DNA from: Neocallimastix lanati (nom. inval.)
Taxonomy: Eukaryota; Neocallimastigomycota; Neocallimastigomycetes; Neocallimastigales; Neocallimastigaceae
Length of the DNA: 64,000 bases
Assembly: GCA_016946835.1 (NCBI GenBank)
Contig: JACVTC010000026.1
Span: forward strand, 894,001 to 958,000
Direction: 5' to 3'
Every line of letters starts with the position of its first letter. The first letter of the stretch is position 1. Both the position numbers and the translations under genes were made by a program. Shown here in pieces: positions 40,510 to 52,169 of the stretch. The notes beneath the pieces were generated by a model that ran no database searches, was not told the DNA's origin, and saw only the letters and a program-made list of their open reading frames with translations.

Positions 40510-41698
40510 TTATTTGTAATGACAACAAATCACAGAACGGTCGTCACCAAGAAAACTCATATAATCCATAAGTATTCTTGCCATATTTTTTAAATTATTA
40601 TGATTTTTAATGATAATATCATTATATTTATTTTTAAAAGTACTGTAATATTTTATAACTCCATCAGAAGCTAAAACAAAAAGTTTTAAATCACAATTAA
40701 GTATGGAAACAATATCTGGTTGTCTTTTTAATCCTGAGGCCTTTAGTTTATGATGTGGACGGAAATTCATGAGGGCAGAACAAAGAAGAGAGGAGGTATC
40801 AAAGGATTCAGGAAGTCTAATATGTTTTTTTAATAGTTTATTCCATTTATCTTGCTTAACTATAAAAGATCGAATACTATCATAAGAATAGGTTAGAGGC
40901 GAAATTGCTTTTAATTCTTCTATTGTTATATTGGATCTTTCGAATTCAAATTTAAATCTTCTTGTCTCAGAAATTGCATTTTCTATTGGTCTTTTTGATA
41001 TTAAATTCTTCATTAAAGCATCATAAACCTTTACACGTTCCTTACGATAGTGCTCTACCTCATCAATTAAGGCATTAAATATTTTTGGATCATAAATACT
41101 ATCCCCAATACTTCCAAGAACATTTAATTTGGCAAATCCTACACGAATATCATCTGGATATATTTTCGAACTAACTCGAAGATCTTCTCTTTCTATTAAA
41201 GCATCCATCGGGTATTGACATTTATTGAAGGGTAAAGCACGAGGTTTTTCATAACCTTTTTTCATACGATCAAGAATTTCAATTCTTGTCTTATCCCCCG
41301 CTGCAAGAATTTGATAAGGTTCATTTTCATCTTCTAAATATACTGAAAAGAAGACATTTGATTCTATAATTTTATCATGTAATTTATAATTTTCAATACT
41401 ATGTTCAGAGAATGGCTATTTGAATTGATTTTGAACATATTAAAATAAATTATTTAAAATATAAAATATGTATTTATTTATTTATTTATTTATTTATTGT
41501 TATTATTGAATATATATATATATATAATATTATTTAAATTTTTAATGCCGAAATAAATTTTATTTATATAAAATGATAAAAAATTAATGATAGATATTAA
41601 TATATATATATATATTGATAATAAATATATATATATTAATAAGTAAAAAGATCAAAGTAAAAATAAAATGTTAGTATATATTATGAAAAATATGAAGT

Positions 41699-41734
<36 letters not shown>

Positions 41735-42012
41735 TTGTATTTTAATAATAATTGAATATATATATATTTGGATTATTTTATTTATTTATTATTTTTTATA
41801 TAAAAACTAATATTTATTTACAAAATCTGGTCCAGAGGATTTATTTTTCCAAACAATAATTGGACTATCACCAAGAAAAGCAAAGTATGTAAATATTGGG
41901 GTAACTAATGCTACAGAAGCTGTTGAACCGGAACTTTTATTGTTCGATTATTAAAGTTGTTATTTTTAATAATAATAATAATAATATATAAATGTATTAT
42001 TAATATTTGTAG

Positions 42013-42043
<31 letters not shown>

Positions 42044-42110
42044 AATTTAAAATAAATTAAAATTTTATAATCTTTTATAAATAATAATATTAACTATTAT
42101 TATATTTTTC

Positions 42111-42150
<40 letters not shown>

Positions 42151-43139
42151 TAAATAATTGTACATATTATTAAATATATATATTATAAAAATAAAATAAA
42201 ATAAAATAAATTAAATTAATATAGCTTTTATTATACCAGAATAAACAATCAAATAATTCAGGTGTATATTTTGAACAAGATAGTAATTCTTTATGTAAAT
42301 TCGTATAAGTTTTTATTAATGCTTCTTTATAATTTCCAGCTTTAAAATCTGGTAATGCACATAATTCAAAAGGAAAACGTTGTTTTAAGAAAGAACTTGC
42401 GATATTTCCACAGTGACCATCAAAGACTAATCGTATATTTTTATTTTTATTTTATTTTATTTTTTTTTTTTTTTCAGTTTTGAATATTTTATTATAATAT
42501 TATTATATATTTTTTTACAATTTTATGAAATTAGATTTGAAATTAATAATGTTGTATTAAATATTAAATATATTTGTTCTTCTTTGATAAATGTATATAT
42601 TATCTGTATATATATATATATATTATTTTTATTTTATTTTATTTTTTATATATTTATTAATATTAAATTGTTATTATTAAAATTTTTCTATTTTATACTT
42701 TAATTACTATTATCATAATAATTATTATTAATACATTATTTCACTAAATTCTTTTAATTTCTCAATAAATGGATGATATACTTTTTAATTAATTATACTA
42801 CAAAAATCTCATATTATATATTTATATATTTTTTTTAAAAAAAAATAATATAATAATTATATTTTTATTATAAGAAAATAAAAAATGAGAGTAGAAGTTT
42901 CATATACCTCCATATAATTTAAAACTGGAAGCTTCTTCATTCGATGTTCCACCTAAAACTACTTCTGGAATTGGGGGTTTAGTATCTCCAAATATTGAAG
43001 TTTTATATCTTGGATAATTGATTCTTACATAATCAAAAAGGTTATCAATAATTAAAATTCTATCTTCTTTTGAAGGTTCATTAATATTACCACCTTGGCA
43101 AAGCCCATAGGATTCAAAATTTTCTAAATATGTTTTCAT
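40510..43139 (-). CDS. PP2C-type Ser/Thr phosphatase-like protein, four exons
   Basis: Exons inferred on the reverse strand are 43139-42908, 42426-42237, 41933-41822 and 41415-40510. All junctions are GT/AG, phases agree, and the product is 479 residues. PPM/PP2C landmarks fall in order: YGVFDGHCG (D80, spanning the first splice), SGSTASVAL (142-150), AFLGDSPIIVW (G162-D163), FSEHS with LAAGDKTRI, VLGSIGDSIYDPK, LFVLASDG (D409) and FLGDDRSVIC (D459/D460). The family dephosphorylates Ser/Thr using two metal ions. The fold is well supported, but several motifs are eroded: DGHCG for DGHGG, GDSP for GDSR, and no recognisable R..MED element in exon 1. A charged insert lies at about 300-390. It may be a pseudophosphatase or a specialised enzyme. 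The start is the only in-frame ATG before the A/T-rich leader. Confidence 0.82.
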
Positions 43140-43206
43140 ATTTTTTTATATATCAATAACTTGAATATAAGAAAACTTATTGTTATATTAAAAAAAAAAA
43201 AAAAAG

Positions 43207-43262
<56 letters not shown>

Positions 43263-43874
43263 AAATAAAAATATATATATAATATATATATTTTTTATTT
43301 TATTATTAAATAATAATAATAATAATAGGAATAATATAAAAAATTATAAAAAAAAGGAATAAATTTTAAATAGTTTTAATATAAATTACAAAAAATATAT
43401 ATGTTCTTTTTAACGAAAAATTATATAAAAAGAAGGTAAATAATAAAAAAATATTAAATATAATACTATACAAAAAACAATATTATTATTTAAAATTTTA
43501 TAATTTAAAATAAAAAAAATTTTTTTTTAGTCTATATATTTTTATTAAATATATATAAAACAAAAAAAAAGTACAAAAATAAAAAAAATAAAAAAAAAAA
43601 TAAAAAAAAAATAACTATAAAAATAAGAAAAAAATATTACTTGTTTATAAAATTTATTAATTAATGATGTAAATAAATATATAAATATTATTTCACTTTC
43701 TTTATTTCAAATTTGAAAAAGAAAAGAAAATATATATAATATGATTTTATTAATCGAATTTAGATAGTATTAAAAAAACTTTTGTTATTATTTATATTTT
43801 CTTGTAATATATATAATAAAATATATACATATATATAAAATGAGATAGTATAATTCAAAATAAAATAAAATAAA

Positions 43875-43915
<41 letters not shown>

Positions 43916-45361
43916 AAAGAATAAAAAAAATTAAAGTTTGCGTATAAATTAGTAAAACAAATAAAATAGAAAAGACTTATTAAAGTAATCATGGTATTTT
44001 TTTTTCTTTTTGTTACTATGAATTGATAATTAAAAAATTTCCTTATGAAGAAAAATATTAAATTAAATTAATATCATATAAATACAAAAGTTTATTATTT
44101 TGTTTCACTATACTCCCAAGAAAAAAAAAAAAATTTAAAAAAAAATCAAATTTCATTTATTCTATATTATTTATGTATATAATTTTATAAAAAGTTTAAC
44201 ATGTAATCAAAGAACCAATTTAGTGGATAAATATAAAGAGGATAGTTACATTTGAATATTATGAAGGGCATTTTTTTTTTAAAATCAATCTGTGTTATTA
44301 AAGTTCAATTCAGAATTATAAATAATATAACTATATATATATACATTTTATTTAGAAATTAAAAAGTAATTCTATTATTTCATATTTACAATAATTCTAT
44401 TTAATTGTTATATAAATTATATTAACAATATAATTTATATAAAAATATACTGTATATATATATTAACCGTCTTAACCGTCTTATAAAAAGAAATTTTACC
44501 ATAAAGAATAAAATATAAATATTTTAATTTATTATTTTTTTTTATAAAAATTATTATTTTATACAATAAATTAATAAATTTAAATTTATCATATACATAT
44601 ATATAATTACTTTTTTTTTTTTTTTTAATTTTATAAAATTCAGAAACTTTGGAATATAATATAAAAATTTTAGTAAATTTTAAAATTTAAAATTTAATTA
44701 TATATGAAAAGTTTTTTTTAAAAAAAAAATAATAAATTTTAAATTTATTGATATTTATATTTATTAATTAAAAAAAAAAAAAATACTTTAAAGTATATAA
44801 AATAGTAATTTTATGTAATAAAAAGTTTTTTTTTTTTTTTTAAAAAAAATATAAATCAAATTATTATTATATTACATAATTATATAATTAAATTATAAGA
44901 AACAAAAAAAAAAAAAAAAAAAATTGTTTACTAAAAATACAAACAATGATTATAATATATATATATATATATAAAGAAAATGCTGTTTACTAAAAATATT
45001 AACAAACATTATACAATATATATATAAAGAATATACTGTGTACAAAAAATATTGACAAAATATTATATTAAACAAAACTACTATAAAGTCATAAGTCTAT
45101 TTTTTTTTATGTTTTTCTAATTAAACATTAATAATATTATTAAAAATAAAAAATCTTTTTGTTTTATTTTATTAAACTAAAAAATTAAATAGCATTAATT
45201 ATTAATCATTAAAATTTCCCTATTAAATAATAATAATTAGTATTTTTTTATATTTTTGATGATAAAATAAATATTAAAAATATAAATATAAATAATATTA
45301 ATAGAGTAATAATTATTAAAATTTGATTTTAGGTAATGTATTTGAATCATAATAACACTTT

Positions 45362-45392
<31 letters not shown>

Positions 45393-45672
45393 AATAAAAA
45401 AAATTTCTTTAAAAAAAATAATGAGGTTTGTGTTATCTATATAATTTTTTATTATTTTATTTAAATGGGGTAATAATTAGTAAGAATAAGCATAACCATA
45501 TTAACTTTTTTTTTTTTTTTTTTTTTTTTATAAATAATTAATGAATTACCATTATATAAATATTAAAAAACTTTTTTTTATACAAGGGTTATTTATATAT
45601 AAATTTATAATGAATATAATAAAATAATAAATAAATTATTATTTATCATTAAAATACTATCAATCCATTATA

Positions 45673-45719
<47 letters not shown>

Positions 45720-45820
45720 ATATATGAAAAAGGGTTTTTATAAATAAAGTTATATATTATAAAATTTTTACCAGTGAAATCCATTTGTTTTAAAAAACAT
45801 AAATAAAATTAAAATTTTTA
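43140..45820. other. Intergenic DNA upstream of the PP2C-like gene
   Basis: It contains A runs (about 43187-43259 and 43880-43913), several TATATA stretches and T runs. It is presumably the promoter side of the PP2C-like gene, whose ATG is preceded within 100 bases by a long poly(A/T). No gene or RNA is recognised. Confidence 0.6.
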
Positions 45821-45828
45821 TAATATCC

Positions 45829-45871
<43 letters not shown>

Positions 45872-46100
45872 ATATATTTACGGTATATATGTTATATTAA
45901 TTAATAATATCCATTAATTCTTTTTATATATATATATGCTATATAATTAATAATATCCATTAATTCTTTTTATATATATATATGCTATATAATTAATAAT
46001 ATCCATCAATTTTATATATATATGTTTTATAATTAATAATATCCATCAAATTTTTTTTATATAGATATATTTAATAATATCTATCAATTTTTTTTATATA
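45821..46100. repeat. Minisatellite at the cyclin 3' flank
   Basis: TAATAATATCCATTAATTCT-type units recur with spacing of 46, 46, 40 and 38 bases (CCAT at 45911, 45957, 46003, 46043; a variant at 46081), with an outlying copy at 45821. TA dinucleotide and T runs fill the gaps. The array ends about 60 bases past the cyclin stop codon. Confidence 0.8.
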
Positions 46101-46165
46101 TATGTTATATAATTTATAATATATATCATTTTTTTTTTTTTTTTTTAATTTCTGTTTTACTGATT

Positions 46166-48169
46166 CTATGAATACCAACATAAATCTGCCTTATGAACTT
46201 CTACAAATTCCTTTACAACATCATCATTAATATCTAAAATGAAGTTCCTTGTAGATAAGAAAGCTTTACACATCATTTCAACTTCTTTTTCAGTCCATAC
46301 ACCATCAGTACATTTTGAAAGCTTTTTAGCATCTAATTTAAAATTAACTTTCATACCATGATCAATTTGATATTGATAAGCAAGAAGAATTGAAGCAAGG
46401 AAAATACGATGGTTCGTTCCATATTCTCCAACTGCTTCCTTATGATGAGAAAGCAAGGCTTCACCAAATCTTTGAGAATAAACTAATGCATATAAAAAGG
46501 TTCTAATATCAATTTTACATTTACGAGCAATCTTCTTAATAAATGGATATAATTCAGGTAAATATCTAGTTTTTGGATGCTTTAAATTATTACTAGAGGT
46601 TGGTAATACAGAAGTTAATATTTCAGCTGCAAAACCAATAATTCCTGATTTATCACTAAGACTGGTAGTAGACTTCTTTTTCTGAGATTTGGGTTGTTTA
46701 ACTTTTGCATCGCGTTCACGGATAGGTTCAGGGGAGTTAGTAATTTTAGAGTCCTTTAAAATAAGATTTGGATTGGTTGATAAAATAGATACAGTTGAAG
46801 ATGATGTAATAGAAGAAGCAGAAGAAGCGCTAAGATTACCAGTACTTTGAAGATTATTTGTGGAATCGTTAACGGTAGAATTGTTGGTAATAATATTAGT
46901 GACCACTGGAGAAATATTCATAACATTATTATTATTATTATTAGAAGAATACATCATTGGTCTTCTAACGTTTTCTTGTTTAAGATTGGTATAATTTGAT
47001 TCTGTTTCACTTATAATTGAATTTATACGTGAAGAAGCATTACTTTTACTTAGAATTGCAGCAGAACTAATAATTTGGGTATCATTTATTGTATTTGGTG
47101 TGATATTTGGATTATTTGTAATTGTTGGATTATTTGTAATTGTTGGATTTTCTATTTCATTAGTATTGATTAAAAATCTTCCTTGATTAAAATTATTAGA
47201 GTAATATTCTATTGGTAATAAACTCTTAACTTTAGAATTATTATTACTTAAATTATTCACAGATGATGTATTAATTGAAGTCGAAATATTATTAATAAGT
47301 GAAGCAGATTTCCTTGGAATATTTATAGCATTTTCACTATGTCCTGAATTTGAATTAACAATATAAGTAATGGTGTTACTATCATTAACTAAATATTGTT
47401 GATCTTTATTACAGTAACATGAATTTATTAATGAAGTAGCGTTATTGCTATTTTCATTCAAGTTCATATCTGTTTTAGTTGTATGGGTAGTAGTTGTTAT
47501 TGGAATCGATGAAGTATAATATACTGGAGATACATAAGTAGGTGATATTATAGAATTATTAAGATTCGTATTATCAATGTTTAAATTTGTAATAATTGAA
47601 GTTGGAGTTTTCATTTTGTAAAATTCTTTTCTATTATTTTTACTCGAATCAGAATAAACAGTAATTAATTTATTATAACTAATTTTATTAATAAATAATG
47701 AATTACTATTATTATCAATTAAGCTTAAATTGTTTAACTTTTTATTTAATTCGCTTTTGGTTGTAGTTTGTATTGATTTTATGTGTATAACCTTTATATT
47801 CTTGTTTTCTTTTTTATTAAATATTTCTTGATTAATTTTATTATTGTTATAAATATTTATATTTCTAATAATGTTTCTATGATCTTTCTTACTACATTGA
47901 ATATTATTATTATTATTATTATTATAATAATAATTTCTATTACTAACAATTTCATATGTTGAATTATTTAATTTTTTATTCAAAATTTCATTATCAATAG
48001 TTTTTTTTTCTATATAATTATTAATGTTATTATTGTTAATATAATTATTATTATTGTTTTTTATATTATATGTTATTTTAGTTAAAGAATCATAAGTTTT
48101 ATTTCTTCTTTGGTATGGGATATACATACAATTATTTGGATATTCCATAAATAAAGAATTATTTCCCAT
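46166..48169 (-). CDS. Pcl/Pho80-type cyclin with long Asn-rich N-terminus
   Basis: 667 residues, no intron needed. The last ~140 residues (about 525-665) form a single cyclin box: LPELYPFIKKIARKCKIDI, then FLYALVYSQRF, then NHRIFLASILLAYQYQID, then VWTEKEVEMMCKAFLSTRNF. This resembles fungal Pcl/Pho80-class cyclins, which activate a Pho85/CDK5-like kinase in cell-cycle or nutrient control. The preceding ~520 residues are low-complexity, rich in Asn, Ser and Thr, with homopolymeric Asn stretches and a duplicated NPTITNNPTITNNPNIT. They are probably disordered. A basic/Ser patch lies at about 490 (KVKQPKSQKKKSTTSLSDK). The ATG at 48169 is followed closely by a further Met (residue 8), so the exact start is open. 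A 3' minisatellite lies just downstream. Confidence 0.85.
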   Translation of the reverse strand: MGNNSLFMEYPNNCMYIPYQRRNKTYDSLTKITYNIKNNNNNYINNNNINNYIEKKTIDNEILNKKLNNSTYEIVSNRNYYYNNNNNNNIQCSKKDHRNIIRNINIYNNNKINQEIFNKKENKNIKVIHIKSIQTTTKSELNKKLNNLSLIDNNSNSLFINKISYNKLITVYSDSSKNNRKEFYKMKTPTSIITNLNIDNTNLNNSIISPTYVSPVYYTSSIPITTTTHTTKTDMNLNENSNNATSLINSCYCNKDQQYLVNDSNTITYIVNSNSGHSENAINIPRKSASLINNISTSINTSSVNNLSNNNSKVKSLLPIEYYSNNFNQGRFLINTNEIENPTITNNPTITNNPNITPNTINDTQIISSAAILSKSNASSRINSIISETESNYTNLKQENVRRPMMYSSNNNNNNVMNISPVVTNIITNNSTVNDSTNNLQSTGNLSASSASSITSSSTVSILSTNPNLILKDSKITNSPEPIRERDAKVKQPKSQKKKSTTSLSDKSGIIGFAAEILTSVLPTSSNNLKHPKTRYLPELYPFIKKIARKCKIDIRTFLYALVYSQRFGEALLSHHKEAVGEYGTNHRIFLASILLAYQYQIDHGMKVNFKLDAKKLSKCTDGVWTEKEVEMMCKAFLSTRNFILDINDDVVKEFVEVHKADLCWYS

Positions 48170-48308
48170 ATTATTAACAAAAAAAAAAAAAAAAAGAATT
48201 ATAATATTATATTTATATATATATATTATAATAAATATGGAAAAAATATTGTTTAAATTAATAAATTAATATGATATATATTTATGTTCTCATAATTTAA
48301 TGAAATGC

Positions 48309-48348
<40 letters not shown>

Positions 48349-48581
48349 AATATATTTTTTATTTTTATTATTATCTAATTATCTTCAAAATATTAATAAT
48401 GATATAAAAAAAATATTTGTTGATGTATTTATGTTTTTTTTTTTTTTTTTTTTGTTTTTAAGTTGTTTTTGTATTTATATTTTTTTTTACTTTTCGAAGT
48501 ATTAACTAAACTTTCTTCAAATAAAAAAAAATAGAAAATAAAATTAATAAAAAAAAAAAAAATGATGAAAGAGAAGAAGAG

Positions 48582-48645
<64 letters not shown>

Positions 48646-50612
48646 AAATCCAGTATATATATATAAAAGGGAAGGGAAAAAATAACATAAATAAAATGAA
48701 AAAAATAAAAATAATAATGAAAAAGAATTATAAACTTTTATGGTAAGATTTTTTTCTTTTTTCTTTTTAATACATTCCCAGTTATTTTATTATAAATAAA
48801 AATTTCAATAGTTATTAAAATATATTATAATATCTTAAAAAGAATAATAATATATTATGAAATTATATATTATTAAGAAAAATAATATCTTTTTTTATAT
48901 ATATATATTATTTAATAAAAGAATTGTATTATAAAATATAATAAATTTAGTTAGTTTTTTTTTTTTTTATATATTATTTTAATTATAAATATACTAATTT
49001 ATTATTAGTCTTTAAGTAATAATAATAAAAAATAAGTAAATTTAAATATTTACAAGTTTAATGAAATTTTATCTTTTTTTATTTTATTTTTTTTTTAATT
49101 CTTTTTTTTTCACTATTATTATATAATTTCTTTTTAAAAGAATATATATGTATAGTGAATATTTTCTTTTTATTAAAATAAAAAAAATTTATAAAAAAAA
49201 AAAAAGGTACAATGAGGTATTTAAAAACTAAAAATAAATTTAAATTTTAAAATTAAAATTTAAGTAAAATAATAAATTTATTATTTTATTATTTAATATA
49301 TAATAATATATAATTTAATTATAATAAATACAAATTATAAATTTTTTTTTAAAAAAAATATTTAAATATTAAAAAAGTTGATATTTGGATTATTGAATAA
49401 GGAATAGTATATATATATATAAATATATCCTAAATTAAATATAATATTTAATTATAAAATACATATCATATTTAAAGAAATTTTATAATTAACTTTTTAA
49501 ATAGTGGTTTTACTATTTATTAATAGAAAATAATAAGAATAATTTTAAAATTTTAAATATTAAAAAATGAGTATAAAAATTTTATTATTAATTCTATTAT
49601 ATTGATAATATATGTTACAATATATATATTATATATTGTAATATAATTATTTATTAATTAATGTTTTAAATTAAAATTTTATTTATTATTTATTTCTTTC
49701 ATTTAAGAATGATGAGAAAAATAAGAATGTCAATAGCGTATATTATTAAAAGTTAAGTACATGGGATATATAATTAATATATATGATAATGTATTGTTAG
49801 ATATAATACTAATAAAATTCAAATTTTAATAATAATAAAAAGAAAGGATATTGGAATTATATATTAATATTATAATATGATATTATTTGAATAAATATAA
49901 TATTATATAATAATATAATAAAATTATAGAGTATTAAGTAAAATTTTTTATATTTCAAATTATTGAAAAATATATTACTATATATTATACTATAAATTAT
50001 AATATATTTCAGAATATTGCAATATAATTATCAGGTGAAGAGAGAGTAAACTTGGTAAAAAATAGAAAAATTACTTCTAGAATTAAAGGAAAAAAAAAAT
50101 TTTTTATTAAGCATTCTGAAGTTGAAAGATATTATCTTCTTAAATATAAATTCCGAACTTATATGAAAAAAAATTATAAATAAAAAATAATAAATGCTTA
50201 TAATCACACGTGACTCCTTTTTTTTAGTAAACTATTCTATTTTTTTTTTTTTGCATTAAAAGAATAATACAATATTCATCATGCTAATTATAAACTTGTA
50301 AAAAAAAAAAGGATGTGGATGATCTTTATACTCTGCTATTAAATTTTAAATCATGATTGTGGGAATATTATTAAAGCATGATATATAATGTAATAATATT
50401 TTATATTATAATACTTATTAGTCACGCAATTATATATTAATACTATACAATCATTAATATTATATTATTATTATAACAATTTAAAAAATGTATTTATTAG
50501 GTCATTATTATATTAGATATTTATCATCGACATTAGTAGCTTTGTTTTAGTAATGCTTACACTTTATGCTATTAATTGATTAAATTTGTACATTAAAATA
50601 ACACCAATTTTA

Positions 50613-50675
<63 letters not shown>

Positions 50676-51845
50676 TAATTCTATTTTTAATTTTTATTTT
50701 ATTCTATTCTTTTTTTTTTTTCCTTTTTGTATATATTAATATTTAAATAATGAAAAAAAATGCTTATATTATTTTAATAATCTTTTACTAATAAATATAA
50801 ATTCTAGGATATAATAGAAAAAAAGATAATATTAATGATTTGAACATAATACCTAATAAATGTTTATTTATTAATAGTTTATTTTAATTTTTTTTAATTT
50901 TTTTTTTTTTACTTTTAATAAAATCATACCAAAATATCTTATAATTTAACCTTTATTTTAGTATAGTTAATTTTCAAAAATGAAATTATACATATTAAGA
51001 ATTATAAAATTAAATTTTTATCATGATTATTATATATAAATAAATAAATATATAGAAATATAAAGACTTTATTTCTGGTTTAGAATTATAGGTATTTACT
51101 TTTTCTTTTAATAAATTACAATTATAGTCAATTTTAATTAGGTCCATTTTAGGGCAAAATTAGAATTCTAATCTGTTGGTTGATTTAATTTATTTTAATT
51201 TATTAATTATTAAACTTTTATTATGAATATAACTTTTTTTTTTATTTAGAAATCTTAAATGATACTAAATTGTTTATTAATTAATAATTAAATTTATACT
51301 TTATATATAAAAAAAAAAACTTTTATAAAGTTTTTTTTTTTTTTACTTGAAGATACTCCATAATAAAATTGAATTTAAAAAAATTTTTTCTTTATAGGTA
51401 TTAACAAAGAATAATAAATATTATATTACATATAATACACTAAATATACTTTAATATATATTATATTATTTATTAAATTATTTATCAGACATTTATTAAT
51501 CATACATATAAAATTATATATATTATATATATAATATATTGTGGTATAGAATTCTGCAAATTCTGCATTTGACAAGTCATCTTTTTTTATAAAACTTTAA
51601 TTTTATTAATTTTAATTATGTATATATATAAATAATACTATGATAATATATGTGTGTAACTTTATTTATATTTATAATATTAAATTAGGAATAAAACGTG
51701 ATCAGTTTTTAATTTTTTTTTTAAAAAGCTTTAAATAATATATTATAAAAAAAAAAAAGTAAAAACAATAACAAAAAAAAAAATGTTACAGGTATTAATA
51801 TATTGAAATTAGGTTAAAATTTATTTATTTATTTATTTATATATT

Positions 51846-51854
<9 letters not shown>
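48170..51854. other. Intergenic DNA upstream of the cyclin
   Basis: It holds long A/T runs (T near 48310-48347, A near 48583-48643) within 500 bases of the cyclin ATG, an (ATT)n array near 50618-50674 and otherwise AT-rich sequence. There is no gene, tRNA or recognised element. Confidence 0.65.

Positions 51855-51883
<29 letters not shown>
51855..51883 (+). repeat. (ATT)n microsatellite, left target of copia insertion
   Basis: ATT units run into the LTR start; the repeat resumes at 57104 on the other side. Confidence 0.93.
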
Positions 51884-51889
<6 letters not shown>

Positions 51890-52127
51890 GATTTAAGTTT
51901 ACTTTAATAATAATAAATTAAATATAAACTAATAGATATAAATGTAATATAAAATAGTTAAATTTAATATAACATTAAATTAAGTATTAAGTCTAGAATC
52001 AAGCCACAAAAGATATAAATACATGTAAAATAACAAAGTTAAACATTTGTAATTACCTATTTATAAAATCTTATAAATAAATAAATAAAATAAATAAATA
52101 ATTAAATAATAAAACAAACTTTTATTA
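51884..52127 (+). repeat. 5' LTR of the young copia element
   Basis: 244 bases, identical to 56860-57103. It contains a TATA-like GATATAAATACATG near 52012 and ends CTTTTATTA directly before the primer site. Confidence 0.95.
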
Positions 52128-52141
52128 GATTAAGAGTCTCA
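52128..52141 (+). promoter_or_regulatory. Copia primer-binding site, half-tRNA-Lys(CUU) type
   Basis: GATTAAGAGTCTCA, adjacent to the LTR end, as in three other copies. It is complementary to the tRNA-Lys(CUU) anticodon arm. Confidence 0.85.
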
Positions 52142-52169
52142 TTTTAAAGCTTTTAAACTAACTATCGAC

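Noticed and set aside
40338-40571. 77-codon hydrophobic open frame that could look like a membrane protein
   Set aside because: It comes from T-rich low-complexity DNA and overlaps the end of the PP2C-like gene on the other strand.
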